Of a stretch of DNA of 32,710 nt, positions 25,004 to 32,710 are shown in pieces. The translations under genes were made by a program, and so were the position numbers. The notes under the pieces were generated by a model. It was not told where the DNA came from. It saw only the letters and a program-made list of their open reading frames with translations, and searched no databases. Origin of the DNA: SAR202 cluster bacterium. Lineage in GTDB: Bacteria > Chloroflexota > Dehalococcoidia > SAR202 > CAJWER01. The stretch covers positions 1 to 32,710 of the forward strand of contig JASLXL010000223.1 of the NCBI GenBank assembly GCA_030740335.1, given 5' to 3'. The stretch's first letter is position 1; the number at the start of each line of letters is the position of its first letter.

Positions 25004-25030
25004 CCGTTCGCACTGAGCCTGTCGAAGGGC
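25004..25030. repeat. Dispersed palindromic repeat, copy 1
   Basis: A 27-base element beginning CCGTTCGCACTGAGCCTGTC; it matches copy 2 (31455-31481) at 25 of 27 positions. In this copy CTGAG can also pair with CTCAG (25031-25035) to make a hairpin. It lies between the convergent ends of the PPOX gene and the CpsB-like gene. I recognise the core TTCGACAxGCTCAGxGCGAACGG as a repeat frequently seen between genes in diverse bacterial genomes; the function is not established. Confidence 0.8.
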
Positions 25031-25058
25031 CTCAGCCTGAATAGGACCGCCGAGCCAA

Positions 25059-25838
25059 TTAGCGTCCAAAGAAAAACCAGCGTCGCCCCCCTCTTTCTTC
25101 ATGTCCTGGCGGCTCTACCTCGACCGGCAGGTCCTCCACTATCCGCATCGGGGTATCCACCACCATCGCCTCCGCCTCCACCTCTCCAACGATGCTCGCA
25201 GCCGCCTCTACCCCTTCTCGGAGGTCCGGAGATCGCGGCCCAGCGGGAAAGTGGGTATCGGAAGCCAGGATATGCACCAACCGCTGTCGCAGCAGGCTGC
25301 GGGTGATCGAACGCACCTTCTTGCCAAAGTGCCCGACGACGCTTCCTGCTGTGACCTGACTGAGCATACCTCTTTCGACAAACCCAGCTAGTAGACCGAC
25401 ATCGTTCTGCACGGCCTCAATCCTCTCCGGATGGGCCAACACAGGTGTAATTCCCTGGAGCTGAATCTGAAATAGGACGTCCTCAAGGTAGTTTGGACGT
25501 CCGAAGAAAGGGAGTTCAACGAGACAGTATCGAGTGCCATTGAGAGGCAGAGCCTTACCGGCGGCGAGGTCCGCGGGCAGGTCGAGGTCCAGGTGGTTCT
25601 CCATGCCCACTAGAAGCTCCAGCGCTACGCCCTCTCCCTCCAGGTCACGGTTGATTCCCACAACCAAATCCCTGACATGGTCCACGGACGAATTTTCGCC
25701 CACATCCTTGCGGTGAGGGGTACATACCATGACACGAGTCCCCTGTTGAGCAGCGACTCTCGCCATCGTCACGGTATCATCTATGACTTTTGGCCCATCG
25801 TCGAGGCCAGGCAGTATGTGACAGTGAAGATCGTACAT
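25059..25838 (-). CDS. CpsB/YwqE-type PHP tyrosine-protein phosphatase
   Basis: CpsB-type enzymes are metal-dependent tyrosine phosphatases that act on bacterial tyrosine kinases of capsule and exopolysaccharide synthesis. The 259-residue product begins MYDLHCHILPGLDDG, the family signature with H5xH7. Further ligands are H42 (CTPHRK), E80 (GMEN), the HPER motif at 136-139 and SDTHF (193-197). ATG 25836-25838 is the start that fits the family; another ATG four codons upstream is possible and neither has a clear ribosome binding site. No tyrosine kinase is seen in the window. Its neighbours upstream on the same strand are a DUF502 protein and a glycosyltransferase, fitting surface polysaccharide work. 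Confidence 0.87.
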   Translation of the reverse strand: MYDLHCHILPGLDDGPKVIDDTVTMARVAAQQGTRVMVCTPHRKDVGENSSVDHVRDLVVGINRDLEGEGVALELLVGMENHLDLDLPADLAAGKALPLNGTRYCLVELPFFGRPNYLEDVLFQIQLQGITPVLAHPERIEAVQNDVGLLAGFVERGMLSQVTAGSVVGHFGKKVRSITRSLLRQRLVHILASDTHFPAGPRSPDLREGVEAAASIVGEVEAEAMVVDTPMRIVEDLPVEVEPPGHEERGGRRWFFFGR

Positions 25839-25959
25839 TTGCAGGTACATCAGGATATAACGCAAGTCATGCAGCGATGTCAACGACACGGGATAGGGAC
25901 CGCAAGACCCACCTGAAAAGCTACGCCGATTAGGAAGGCTGAGGCCCTTTTGACATCGT

Positions 25960-26649
25960 CTAGCCCTCCAAGGAGATGGCGCCAGATATGCTGGCGGGAG
26001 CTTCAATCGATGGGAGCACGATCCCACCCGAGAAAACAGCCTTCATCGCATCCTCAACGGTGATATCTGTGCTGATGACATCGTCCTCAGAGACCCATGC
26101 CAGCATCCCGGAGGTGGGATTCGGCACGGTTGGTATATAGACCACCACCATCGCTGCGCTTCCCTCAATACCCGAGTTCAGATGTCCGGTTACAAAGCCC
26201 ATAGCTCGGACCCCAGGCCGGGGCCAATCAAGAAAGACCACGCGGCTGAAGTGCTGCCCGGTACTGGATGAAAGAGCGTCGATGGACTGCCGTGAGACGC
26301 TATATATACTGCCGAGGATGGGGACTCTGCTAAGCATGGAGTCTTCCCAAGCCCGCACTCGCTTCCCAGCTAGAAATGCGCCAGTGATGTAGAGCAGTAC
26401 GAGGGTGATGAGAACGCCAATCCCTGGAAAAGTCCAGGCGAACTCATCGACGACAGGACTGAAGAAACCCTCCACGTACACATAGACGAAACGCAGTATC
26501 AGGAAGGTTATTGTCAGGGGGACAAGAATCAAGAAGCCGGACACGATACGGCGGCCCACATGGCGCTGTAAACGCCCTAATGGAGACAGGCCATGTCCCC
26601 GCGTTGCGCCGTTCTTCGAATCGTCAGATGAGCCCCTTGAGGCATCCAC
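25960..26649 (-). CDS. DUF502-family membrane protein
   Basis: A 229-residue protein with a charged N-terminus (1-34), two membrane segments (about 35-57 and 73-94) and a soluble C-terminal domain with the family pattern VPILGSIYSVSRQ and MGFVTG, then VVVYIPTVPNPTSGML. DUF502 is widespread, with no settled function. The start is GTG 26647-26649, eight bases after GGAGGG that lies in the end of the glycosyltransferase gene; the two genes are separated by four bases and are surely co-transcribed. Confidence 0.88.
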   Translation of the reverse strand: MDASRGSSDDSKNGATRGHGLSPLGRLQRHVGRRIVSGFLILVPLTITFLILRFVYVYVEGFFSPVVDEFAWTFPGIGVLITLVLLYITGAFLAGKRVRAWEDSMLSRVPILGSIYSVSRQSIDALSSSTGQHFSRVVFLDWPRPGVRAMGFVTGHLNSGIEGSAAMVVVYIPTVPNPTSGMLAWVSEDDVISTDITVEDAMKAVFSGGIVLPSIEAPASISGAISLEG

Positions 26650-26653
26650 CGTA

Positions 26654-27880
26654 TCACCCTCCGGCTACATTCAGCCATGCATCCGCGACCGCACGGTCAT
26701 AGTGACGCGAGAGATCTGAAGCTACCGTGTCCCAACCCATCATTAGCGCCTTGGCCCGGGCCGCTCGCCCGACCCGCTGCCTCGTAGCTGTATCTCTCAG
26801 GAGCTGATCCAGACGCTCAGCATAGGACTCAGGAGAAGGCCATGGTATCAGATATCCGGTCTCACCTTCATCGACGAAAGACTTCGGTCCACCAGCCGCA
26901 CTGGAGGTGACGATGGGGGTGCCGCAGGCCATTGCCTCAAGGGCCGCGAGGCCAAAGCTCTCGTAATAGGAAGGCATAACAAATACATCGGCGGCACTAT
27001 AGTATTTAGGCAGTTCAGTCTGATCAACGACTCCGGTGAATGTCACGGAGTCAGCCACGCCCAGGGTCGCCGCCAACTCCATAAGCTTCTGAAGCTCCGG
27101 GTCACTACCCGGCTCACCACCAACGATAAGCAAACGCGTGTTGGAGATATCATCGAGCTTTGAGACAGCCGTTATCAGGATATCGACCCCCTTTAAAGGC
27201 TCGACCCGTCCGACCGACAGAATGACCTTCGATTCGGTAAGACCCAGTTCCTGACGAGCCTTTGACTGGTCCATGGGCTGAAACAGATCCAGGTCTACGC
27301 CGGCGGGAACCACATTGACACGCTCGGCAGCCACGTCGTACAGGCGGCCCAAGTCACCCTTCTCCTGCTCGGTGGAGACGACTATGGAGTCTACGGATTG
27401 GGCCACGAGCGTCTCCGCCGCGATCCTGTTGGCAGGTTCGATCTCCGCAGGCCTCGCCTCCATTTTCGCTCGGGCCAAGGTGTGGAATGTCATGGTGTGG
27501 GGAATCCCCAGCGTACGGCTAAGCTCCATTCCGGCCAGCCCCGAAAGCCAGTAGTGGGAGTGAATCTGATCGTATGTGATTTCCTCGGATTCCTGGAACT
27601 CCTTCAAGCTTTCCAAGAACTCGGGGATGTACTGCTGCAAGCTCGCCTTCGTCTCTTGATAGGGACCGGCCTCCAGATGAACAACCCTGGCGTTGCACCC
27701 CAGGTCCATCAACTGAGCGTCCCTGGCGTCGTGTACACGGGTGTACACGTCTACCAGATGCCCTCGTTCACCCAACTCCCTGGTAACCCTCAACAAATAC
27801 ACGTTCATTCCACCGGTGTCCCTTTCACCAAGTCGCGCCACGGGACATCCGTGCATACTCAACATCGCCACTCTATGCAT
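26654..27880 (-). CDS. GT4-family glycosyltransferase (MshA/sucrose-phosphate-synthase-like)
   Basis: A retaining GT-B glycosyltransferase of 408 residues. The N-terminal domain has DTGGMNVYLLRV (nucleotide-binding glycine loop as in MshA and sucrose-phosphate synthase) and HSHYWLSGLAG. The C-terminal domain has SVGRVEPLKGVD and the donor-binding E-x7-E motif ESFGLAALEAMACGTP. The acceptor cannot be deduced; mycothiol synthesis is not implied since no mshB, C or D is nearby. ATG 27878-27880 is chosen because GGAG lies six bases upstream; an ATG seven codons earlier has no such site. Directly upstream of the DUF502 gene. Confidence 0.87.
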   Translation of the reverse strand: MHRVAMLSMHGCPVARLGERDTGGMNVYLLRVTRELGERGHLVDVYTRVHDARDAQLMDLGCNARVVHLEAGPYQETKASLQQYIPEFLESLKEFQESEEITYDQIHSHYWLSGLAGMELSRTLGIPHTMTFHTLARAKMEARPAEIEPANRIAAETLVAQSVDSIVVSTEQEKGDLGRLYDVAAERVNVVPAGVDLDLFQPMDQSKARQELGLTESKVILSVGRVEPLKGVDILITAVSKLDDISNTRLLIVGGEPGSDPELQKLMELAATLGVADSVTFTGVVDQTELPKYYSAADVFVMPSYYESFGLAALEAMACGTPIVTSSAAGGPKSFVDEGETGYLIPWPSPESYAERLDQLLRDTATRQRVGRAARAKALMMGWDTVASDLSRHYDRAVADAWLNVAGG

Positions 27881-28047
27881 TCCACGCTCCGTTGATGTCA
27901 TGTTTGAGTCAGTGATTGACCGGCAAGCGCTCCCAACATCCCCACCAGCCCTATCATGCAGTCAATCGTGCTCAAGGTTGGGACGGGGCCACTCTCAACC
28001 TCGCAAAGCGCTGCCAGATCGGAAGACTAGGCACGGTGAAAAATCCG

Positions 28048-29031
28048 CTACCGTCGGACGACCAACCGATGGATCGTTCGATCCACCGCTCCAAGGTCGT
28101 ACTTGTAGCGTTCCGAGCCCCTTAGGAAATCGAAATAGCGTTTGCCTGCGCCTATGGCCTCCCTGATCGCAAACGCCTTGTTCAGGATTCCAACGCTGAG
28201 ATACGAAAAGTCCGGATTATACCCACTATTATACAGCAAGTAGGAGTCCAGATAATCGAAACTGATGCAAGCCGCGACGCGTTTGCCGTCTAGCTCCAAA
28301 AGGGCCAACCTCAACTGGTCTTTTGACGCGAATTCCATCGCCATCTCTGTAAAGAAGCGCTCCCTTGCAGGAGTCATGAACTCGGCCTTGTCCGGTCCGG
28401 ACTCCCGGTGGAGTCGAAAGAAATCCGGAAGACAGTCCCGAACGCACTGATAGTCTGAACACATGATGTGGGAGACGTCGCCCGCGGCGTCGAGCTTCCG
28501 GCCTTTGCGGCGAAGCTCATGGCGGGCCTTCTTTGGAAGGCTGGCTAGGTAGTCGTCCCAGGTGTCAGGCAGGGCCAGCATTGGTGCCACATTTTCCATT
28601 ACAAATTCGACCTAAAATCCCCTGGCCTCGGCAAGGGCTGGCAACAGATCTAGGGCAGCCGATCCCGCACGAAGCGACTCCATATCGAGTACGCGCCAAT
28701 CAGCGTCGCGCTCGAAGTAGTCGATCAGAGCCTCGTAGAACTGGCGCTCGCGCCCCTCCAAGACGATAAAATCATGGTAATCGAACAGGTCTGTGCGACC
28801 CAGGAATCTAACCGTTCCATCCTGAACGGCGAGAGGTGCAATCCCCAGAAGGCCGTCGGTGTCGTGCAAGGACAGGATGAGCAGCCTATAGCTACCTCCG
28901 AAATGGCCCCACCAGATGCGCTGCCACTCCGGAGTTAGGAAAACGGTGTTGGCCGCACTCAAACCGAGCAGTCGAGTCCACTCGACCTTGGCCGCCTCCA
29001 ACCCATCGAATAGTTTAGCGGTGTATTTCAC
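28048..29031 (-). pseudogene. FemAB/BioF2-like acyltransferase gene interrupted by one in-frame amber codon
   Basis: One continuous frame of 328 codons is broken only by TAG at 28612-28614. The first part (GTG 29029-29031 to that stop) reads FLTPEWQRIWWGHFGG and FLGRTDLFDYHDF. The second part, in the same frame, continues VEFVMENVAPMLALPDTWD, then LPKKARHELRRKGRKL, and ends FDFLRGSERYKYDLGA, the pattern of GNAT-fold proteins of the FemAB/BioF2 (CelD-like) type. The stop falls where a homologue would have one ordinary residue, so this is a single nonsense change, a sequencing error or readthrough. An ATG at 28597-28599 could restart the second half. The first half starts inside the folE stop (TAGTG overlap). 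A role in cell-surface glycan or peptide modification is inferred. Confidence 0.8.
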
Positions 29032-29588
29032 TATTTCTGAATCAGCGATTCGAACTCGCGACGCGTAGCGTCATCATTCCTAATACTGCCCCGACTAGCC
29101 CGGGTCACAAGCTTGCTCCCCATCTTTCCTGCCCCTCGCACCGAGATGCACAGGTGTTCGGCGCTGATCACCACACCGACGCCCCCTGGCTTGAGGGTGT
29201 CCATGATGCAGTCCACGAGCTGTTTGGTGAGTCTCTCCTGTATCTGTGGACGATGGGCGAGCGCATCAAGAGCTCGGGCCAGCTTGCTCGCGCCAGCCAC
29301 TCTGCCATTGGGGACATAGCCGATATCCACTTTGCCGAAGAATGGCAGGAAATGGTGCTCGCACACAGATGAGAAAGGAATATCCATAAGGACCACCATC
29401 TCAGTGTGGCCCTCTTCGAAGCCGGTGGCTAGCGCATCCGCCGGGTCCTGATCCATACCGTCGAATAGCTCCTCGTACATTGCGGCGATCCGCCGTGGGG
29501 TCCCCGAAAGACCCTCCCTGTTCGGATCCTCCCCTATAGCCTCTATGATAGACGACGCAGCCTCCTGGATCTTCTGCGAGTCGAACAA
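29031..29588 (-). CDS. folE: GTP cyclohydrolase I
   Basis: Converts GTP to 7,8-dihydroneopterin triphosphate, the first step to folate or related pterins. The 185-residue product has GEDPNREGLSGTPRR (19-33), the zinc ligands C76, H79 (CEHHF) and C147 (AEHLCISVRG), and the catalytic H78 and H145. The start is TTG 29586-29588 because AGGAAGGGG lies eight bases upstream and the length then matches the family; the in-frame ORF continuing to 29777 would add 63 residues with no family match and would cover the promoter. The stop overlaps the GTG of the next gene by one base. Confidence 0.93.
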   Translation of the reverse strand: MFDSQKIQEAASSIIEAIGEDPNREGLSGTPRRIAAMYEELFDGMDQDPADALATGFEEGHTEMVVLMDIPFSSVCEHHFLPFFGKVDIGYVPNGRVAGASKLARALDALAHRPQIQERLTKQLVDCIMDTLKPGGVGVVISAEHLCISVRGAGKMGSKLVTRASRGSIRNDDATRREFESLIQK

Positions 29589-29672
29589 GAATAAGTCCCC
29601 TTCCTCAACTGTAAATTCGTTCGGGATACCCGAAAGGTCGCCCCTGGCGACCGTTCCAAGAGGGCCGTAGCT

Positions 29673-29701
29673 AGTGTACAACCAGGGCACATGGCAGGCA
29701 A
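29673..29701 (-). promoter_or_regulatory. Promoter of folE
   Basis: On the minus strand TTGCCT (29701-29696), a 17-base spacer and TACACT (29678-29673). Its position supports the TTG start at 29588 rather than an upstream start. Confidence 0.55.
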
Positions 29702-29770
29702 GATTCCGGATAGCTGACTGGCCCACCCGCGGTGTTCTTTGGATGTCTGGCGGCAGCCCCGCGAGGCCCG

Positions 29771-29800
29771 TTGACACCCTCTATTTACCGGAGATAGACT
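29771..29800 (+). promoter_or_regulatory. Promoter of glyA
   Basis: Consensus TTGACA (29771-29776), an 18-base spacer and TAGACT (29795-29800). The start near 29807 gives a leader of about 33 bases. Confidence 0.6.
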
Positions 29801-29839
29801 AGCTTTGACCCGTATTCACGATTAGAGTCGAGGAGCACC

Positions 29840-31363
29840 ATGACAGATCCATCACCTCTTGCCAGTTACCTGTCCCGGGCAGTCGCCAGTGGCGATGCCC
29901 CGGACGCCGGATTCATCGCCTACCTTGCATCACTGCAGCAGATCTCCACGGTCTCGCCCGATGTAGTCCGCAGTATCGTCGCCGAGTTGGCGGACCAGCG
30001 CGGCAACCTCAAGATGATCGCCAGCGAGAATTTTTCGTCCTTGGCCGTGCAGCTTGCGCAGGCCAATCTGCTCACGGACAAGTACGCCGAGGGCTACCCG
30101 TTCCACCGCTTCTACGCGGGTTGCGACAACGTCGACGCCGTCGAGAGCCTGGCGTCATCGCTGGCAATCGAGATTTTCGGCGCGGATCACGCCTACATGC
30201 AGCCCCACTCCGGCGCAGACGCCAACCTGGTCGCCTACTGGGCCATCCTATCAGCGCGCATCCAGGCCCCCTTCATGGAAAAGCTGGAGAAGACCGACCC
30301 GTCGGCGCTGTCCGACGACGAATGGGGCGAACTTCGATCGGCCCTGGGGAACCAGCGGCTGCTCGGAATGAACTACTACTCCGGTGGTCACCTGACCCAC
30401 GGCTACCGTCACAACGTCTCGTCGCGGATGTTCGACGCCTACTCTTACGATGTAGATCGCGAAACTGGCCTGCTCGACTATGACGCCATAAGGGCTCGGG
30501 CCCAGGAGGTAAAGCCCTTCATTCTCCTGGCCGGGTACAGCGCCTATCCTCGCCACATCAATTTCCGCAAGATGAGGGAGATCGCCGACGAGGTGGAAGC
30601 CGTGTTCATGGTCGACATGGCGCACTTCTCAGGACTGGTCGCCGGCGGCGTTTTCACCGGCGACAATAACCCGGTCGCCCACGCCGATGTAGTCACGTCC
30701 ACCACCCATAAGACGCTGCGTGGCCCACGTGGCGGCTTCATCATGTGCAGGGAAGAGTTCGCCGAGCACGTCGATAAGGGCTGCCCGATGGTCCTGGGTG
30801 GACCGCTTCCTCACGTCATCGCTGCCAAGGCAGTGGCATTTCAGGAGATCGCCACCGACCGGTACAAAGCCTACGCGAATCGTATCGTAGAGAACGCGTC
30901 GGCCCTCGCAAGCGCTCTGATCAAAGAGGGCGTTTCGGTGCTCACCGGTGGCACTGACAACCACCTGATGCTCGTAAACGTGACCCCCTTCGGCCTCACG
31001 GGTCGGCAGGCAGAGTCCGCGATGCGAGATGCCTCCATCACGCTTAACCGCAATTCGCTGCCCTTCGATGCTAACGGCCCGTGGTACACCAGCGGACTCC
31101 GCATCGGCACCCCAGCCCTCACCACCATGGGCATGGGACCTGACGAGATGATGGAGATCGCGTTGATCATAAATACAGTACTGGCCAACACGCGCGCTTC
31201 GAAAATCACGAAAGGCCGGAACGCTGGCACCCTCAGCAAAGCAAGGTACCGTACCGACGAGGATGCTTTACAACAGGCACAAAAGCAAGTCTCAGAACTA
31301 CTGGCCAGGTTCCCCGTGTACCCAGAGATCAATCTGGAGTTCCTTCAGCAATCATTTGGCTAG
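29840..31363 (+). CDS. glyA: Serine hydroxymethyltransferase, long form
   Basis: Interconverts serine and glycine with tetrahydrofolate, fitting folE next door. The 507-residue product has the PLP lysine K291 in STTHKTLRGPRGG, the substrate region KYAEGYP (81-87) and HSGADANL. The family is usually about 415-430 residues; the extra length comes from a ~35-residue N-terminal extension and an insertion of about 35 residues at 139-175 (rich in Asp/Glu/Leu), as in a known long subgroup. The start ATG 29840 follows GAGGAG. Confidence 0.95.
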   Translation: MTDPSPLASYLSRAVASGDAPDAGFIAYLASLQQISTVSPDVVRSIVAELADQRGNLKMIASENFSSLAVQLAQANLLTDKYAEGYPFHRFYAGCDNVDAVESLASSLAIEIFGADHAYMQPHSGADANLVAYWAILSARIQAPFMEKLEKTDPSALSDDEWGELRSALGNQRLLGMNYYSGGHLTHGYRHNVSSRMFDAYSYDVDRETGLLDYDAIRARAQEVKPFILLAGYSAYPRHINFRKMREIADEVEAVFMVDMAHFSGLVAGGVFTGDNNPVAHADVVTSTTHKTLRGPRGGFIMCREEFAEHVDKGCPMVLGGPLPHVIAAKAVAFQEIATDRYKAYANRIVENASALASALIKEGVSVLTGGTDNHLMLVNVTPFGLTGRQAESAMRDASITLNRNSLPFDANGPWYTSGLRIGTPALTTMGMGPDEMMEIALIINTVLANTRASKITKGRNAGTLSKARYRTDEDALQQAQKQVSELLARFPVYPEINLEFLQQSFG

Positions 31364-31454
31364 GGTCCAATCCCTTTTTCCGAGGGACCATTGCACCAGA
31401 ACCCATAATCCGGAGTCATAGTTAGATGGACTCACCGCGAAGGTGGTTCCCCTA

Positions 31455-31481
31455 CCGTTCGCCCTGAGCTTGTCGAAGGGC
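31455..31481. repeat. Dispersed palindromic repeat, copy 2
   Basis: Second copy, beginning CCGTTCGCCCTGAGCTTGTC; GCCCT and AGGGC within it pair as a hairpin stem. It lies 92 bases after the glyA stop and 47 bases before the GNAT pseudogene, again in a gene-end position. Confidence 0.8.
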
Positions 31482-31527
31482 AGAGTGCCCACGCAACCGC
31501 TCCCAGGTAGAGCCGAGTCCCAGACAC

Positions 31528-32067
31528 ATGCCAATGCTGATCCGCCCTGCTCGCATATCCGACGCAGAAGGCATCGCGAGAGTCCACGTCGATAGCTAGC
31601 GGACCGCATATCCCGGAATCGTCCCCGACGACTACCTCGCCCACATGAGCTACGAGCAACACTCCGGCGTCTGAGAGATCATCCTGTCGGAAGCGGATGA
31701 AACCAAGCCAAACTACGTCGCCGAGAATGACAACGGCGTGGTCGTAGGCTTCGGCGGTGGCGGACCGGAGCGAAGTGGCGACCCGGACCTTGACAGCGAG
31801 CTATACGGCCTCCACCTGCTTGAAGACAGCCAACAGCGCGGAGTCGGCCGTAGATTGGTCATGTCAGTGGCCAGCAATCTGGCACGAAACGGCATGGTAT
31901 CCATGTTAGTGTGGGTACTGGAGCAGAATCGCCCCGCATGCCTCTTCTACAAGGCGCTCGGGGGACTACCCGTCAGGGAGCAGGAAATATCCATAGGGGG
32001 GGTGGCCTTGGCCGAAATCGGATATGGTTGGCCGGACATCGGCCCTCTCTCCGAGCCGCCAGATTAG
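31528..32067 (+). pseudogene. GNAT acetyltransferase pseudogene with two in-frame stops
   Basis: A single frame of 180 codons from ATG 31528 reads as a complete GNAT protein: LIRPARISDAEGIARVHVDS at the start, then PDDYLAHMSYEQ, and the acetyl-CoA loop QQRGVGRRLV, ending FYKALGGLPVREQEISIGG. It is interrupted by TAG at 31597-31599 (before RTAYPGIVP) and TGA at 31672-31674 (before EIILSEA). In homologues both positions are usually Trp (DSWRTAY; VW at the end of the second helix), so each is explained by one G-to-A change in TGG. The C-terminal part from 31738 remains open but lacks the first strands. Its stop overlaps the convergent rnc stop. Confidence 0.85.
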
Positions 32068-32710
32068 GAGTCCCCGTCGATCGTCTTGAGGGCGTCATCC
32101 GCGGCCGCCCGCTCGGCCAGTGCCTTGCGTGAACCGGTACCAGTGCCAATGGGCTCCCCATTGACGACCACTTCCGCGGTGAAACGCCGTGCGTTGTCCT
32201 GGCCCTCTACCTTCACGATCCGGTAGGAGGGCGCCGTCTGACCCCTGGCCTGGATGGCCTCTTGCAGTGAGGACTTGGGGTTGGGGGACACGCCCGGTTC
32301 CGTAAGCTCGGAAAGCTCCGGCTTGAGCAATCTGAGCACCAGGTCGGCGGCCGCGTTGTAGCCGCAGTCCAGGAAGTGCGCGCCCACCACAGCCTCGAAC
32401 GTCGCGGCCAGGTTGTTAGAACGATTCCTGCCACCAGCGGCCTCCTCGCCTTTACCCATTTGCAGATACTCACCCAGCCCAAGACGACCCGCAACCCGGG
32501 CCAGAGTGTCGCCCTGAACGAGGCTCGCTCGACCAGATGTGAGCATCCCTTCAGGCCACGAATCGTATGTCGAGAAAAGCTCGGCAGCGATGGCAGAGCC
32601 GATTATCGCGTCGCCCAGAAACTCCAGCCGTTCGTTCGATTCGGTGAATACACCGGGGTTCTCGTTCAGAAACGAGCTGTGCACGAGGGCCTGGGTCAAT
32701 AGATTCTTGT
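32064..32710 (-). CDS. rnc: Ribonuclease III (partial, N-terminus beyond the window)
   Basis: RNase III cleaves double-stranded RNA in rRNA and mRNA processing. The signature ERLEFLGDAIIG is complete, followed by the second acidic cluster (AATFEAVVGAHFLDCG) and a C-terminal double-stranded-RNA-binding domain (PKSSLQEAIQARGQ ... RKALAERAAADDALKTI). The frame is open to the right window edge; the TTG at 32697-32699 is an internal Leu codon of the expected first helix, so the true start lies outside. The TAA stop overlaps the stop of the GNAT pseudogene. Confidence 0.95.
   Translation of the reverse strand, partial: KNLLTQALVHSSFLNENPGVFTESNERLEFLGDAIIGSAIAAELFSTYDSWPEGMLTSGRASLVQGDTLARVAGRLGLGEYLQMGKGEEAAGGRNRSNNLAATFEAVVGAHFLDCGYNAAADLVLRLLKPELSELTEPGVSPNPKSSLQEAIQARGQTAPSYRIVKVEGQDNARRFTAEVVVNGEPIGTGTGSRKALAERAAADDALKTIDGDS

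Noticed and set aside
25004..31481. CRISPR array
   Set aside because: The two repeat copies are 6.4 kb apart with no regular spacing, spacers or cas genes.
28048..32067. Genetic code change (TAG or TGA read as an amino acid)
   Set aside because: TAG and TGA both end well-defined genes in this window at family-typical lengths, and the interrupted genes are the only exceptions; mutation or error is simpler.

Overview
This looks like a piece of chromosome from a Chloroflexota bacterium, most likely the Dehalococcoidia/SAR202 lineage, probably a marine or metagenome-derived genome. That assignment is an inference from gene content and order: a Gram-positive-like string topA-xerC-aroQ-Xaa-Pro peptidase-efp-xseA-xseB, pdxS-pdxT without pdxH, an R3H-domain AAA ATPase, a PPOX-fold protein, an enolase-superfamily gene of the kind expanded in SAR202, and moderately high GC with many GTG/TTG starts. 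Almost everything is chromosomal housekeeping. I see no phage, transposase or CRISPR.

Layout. (1) 1-4212: the Cys-rich 3' end of an unknown gene converges on rsgA, the two sharing a CTAG stop. Upstream of rsgA lies a compact unit of promoter, 18-codon ORF and hairpin. A mandelate-racemase-type enzyme and a zinc alcohol dehydrogenase follow, transcribed divergently from well-formed back-to-back promoters (a likely sugar-acid catabolic pair), then a small zinc-ribbon gene with a duplicated promoter. (2) 4641-9659: an amidase, then tig-clpP-clpX (protein folding and quality control), closed by a near-perfect intrinsic terminator. (3) 9694-18719, all minus strand: rhomboid-TPR protease, PHP phosphoesterase, xseB, xseA, efp, Xaa-Pro peptidase, aroQ, xerC/D-type recombinase, topA and a remnant that looks like the last ~35 codons of dprA. 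(4) Two serine tRNAs (18845-19077), then a plus-strand run pdxS-pdxT-unknown-R3H ATPase-tmk-PPOX protein (19416-24878). (5) 25059-29588, minus strand: folE, an acyltransferase-like gene broken by one in-frame amber codon, a GT4 glycosyltransferase, a DUF502 membrane protein and a CpsB/YwqE-type PHP phosphatase, suggesting cell-surface polysaccharide or glycolipid work. (6) 29840-32710: glyA with an internal insertion, a copy of a dispersed palindromic repeat, a GNAT pseudogene with two Trp-to-stop changes, and the 5'-truncated (window edge) RNase III gene.

Most worth a second look: the Cys-dense C-terminus at the left edge, the leader-ORF/terminator unit upstream of rsgA, the dprA remnant beside tRNA-Ser, three in-frame nonsense codons in two genes, and an elongation factor P whose tip loop lacks the usual basic residue. 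I did not find a clearly new multi-gene defence or biosynthetic system.
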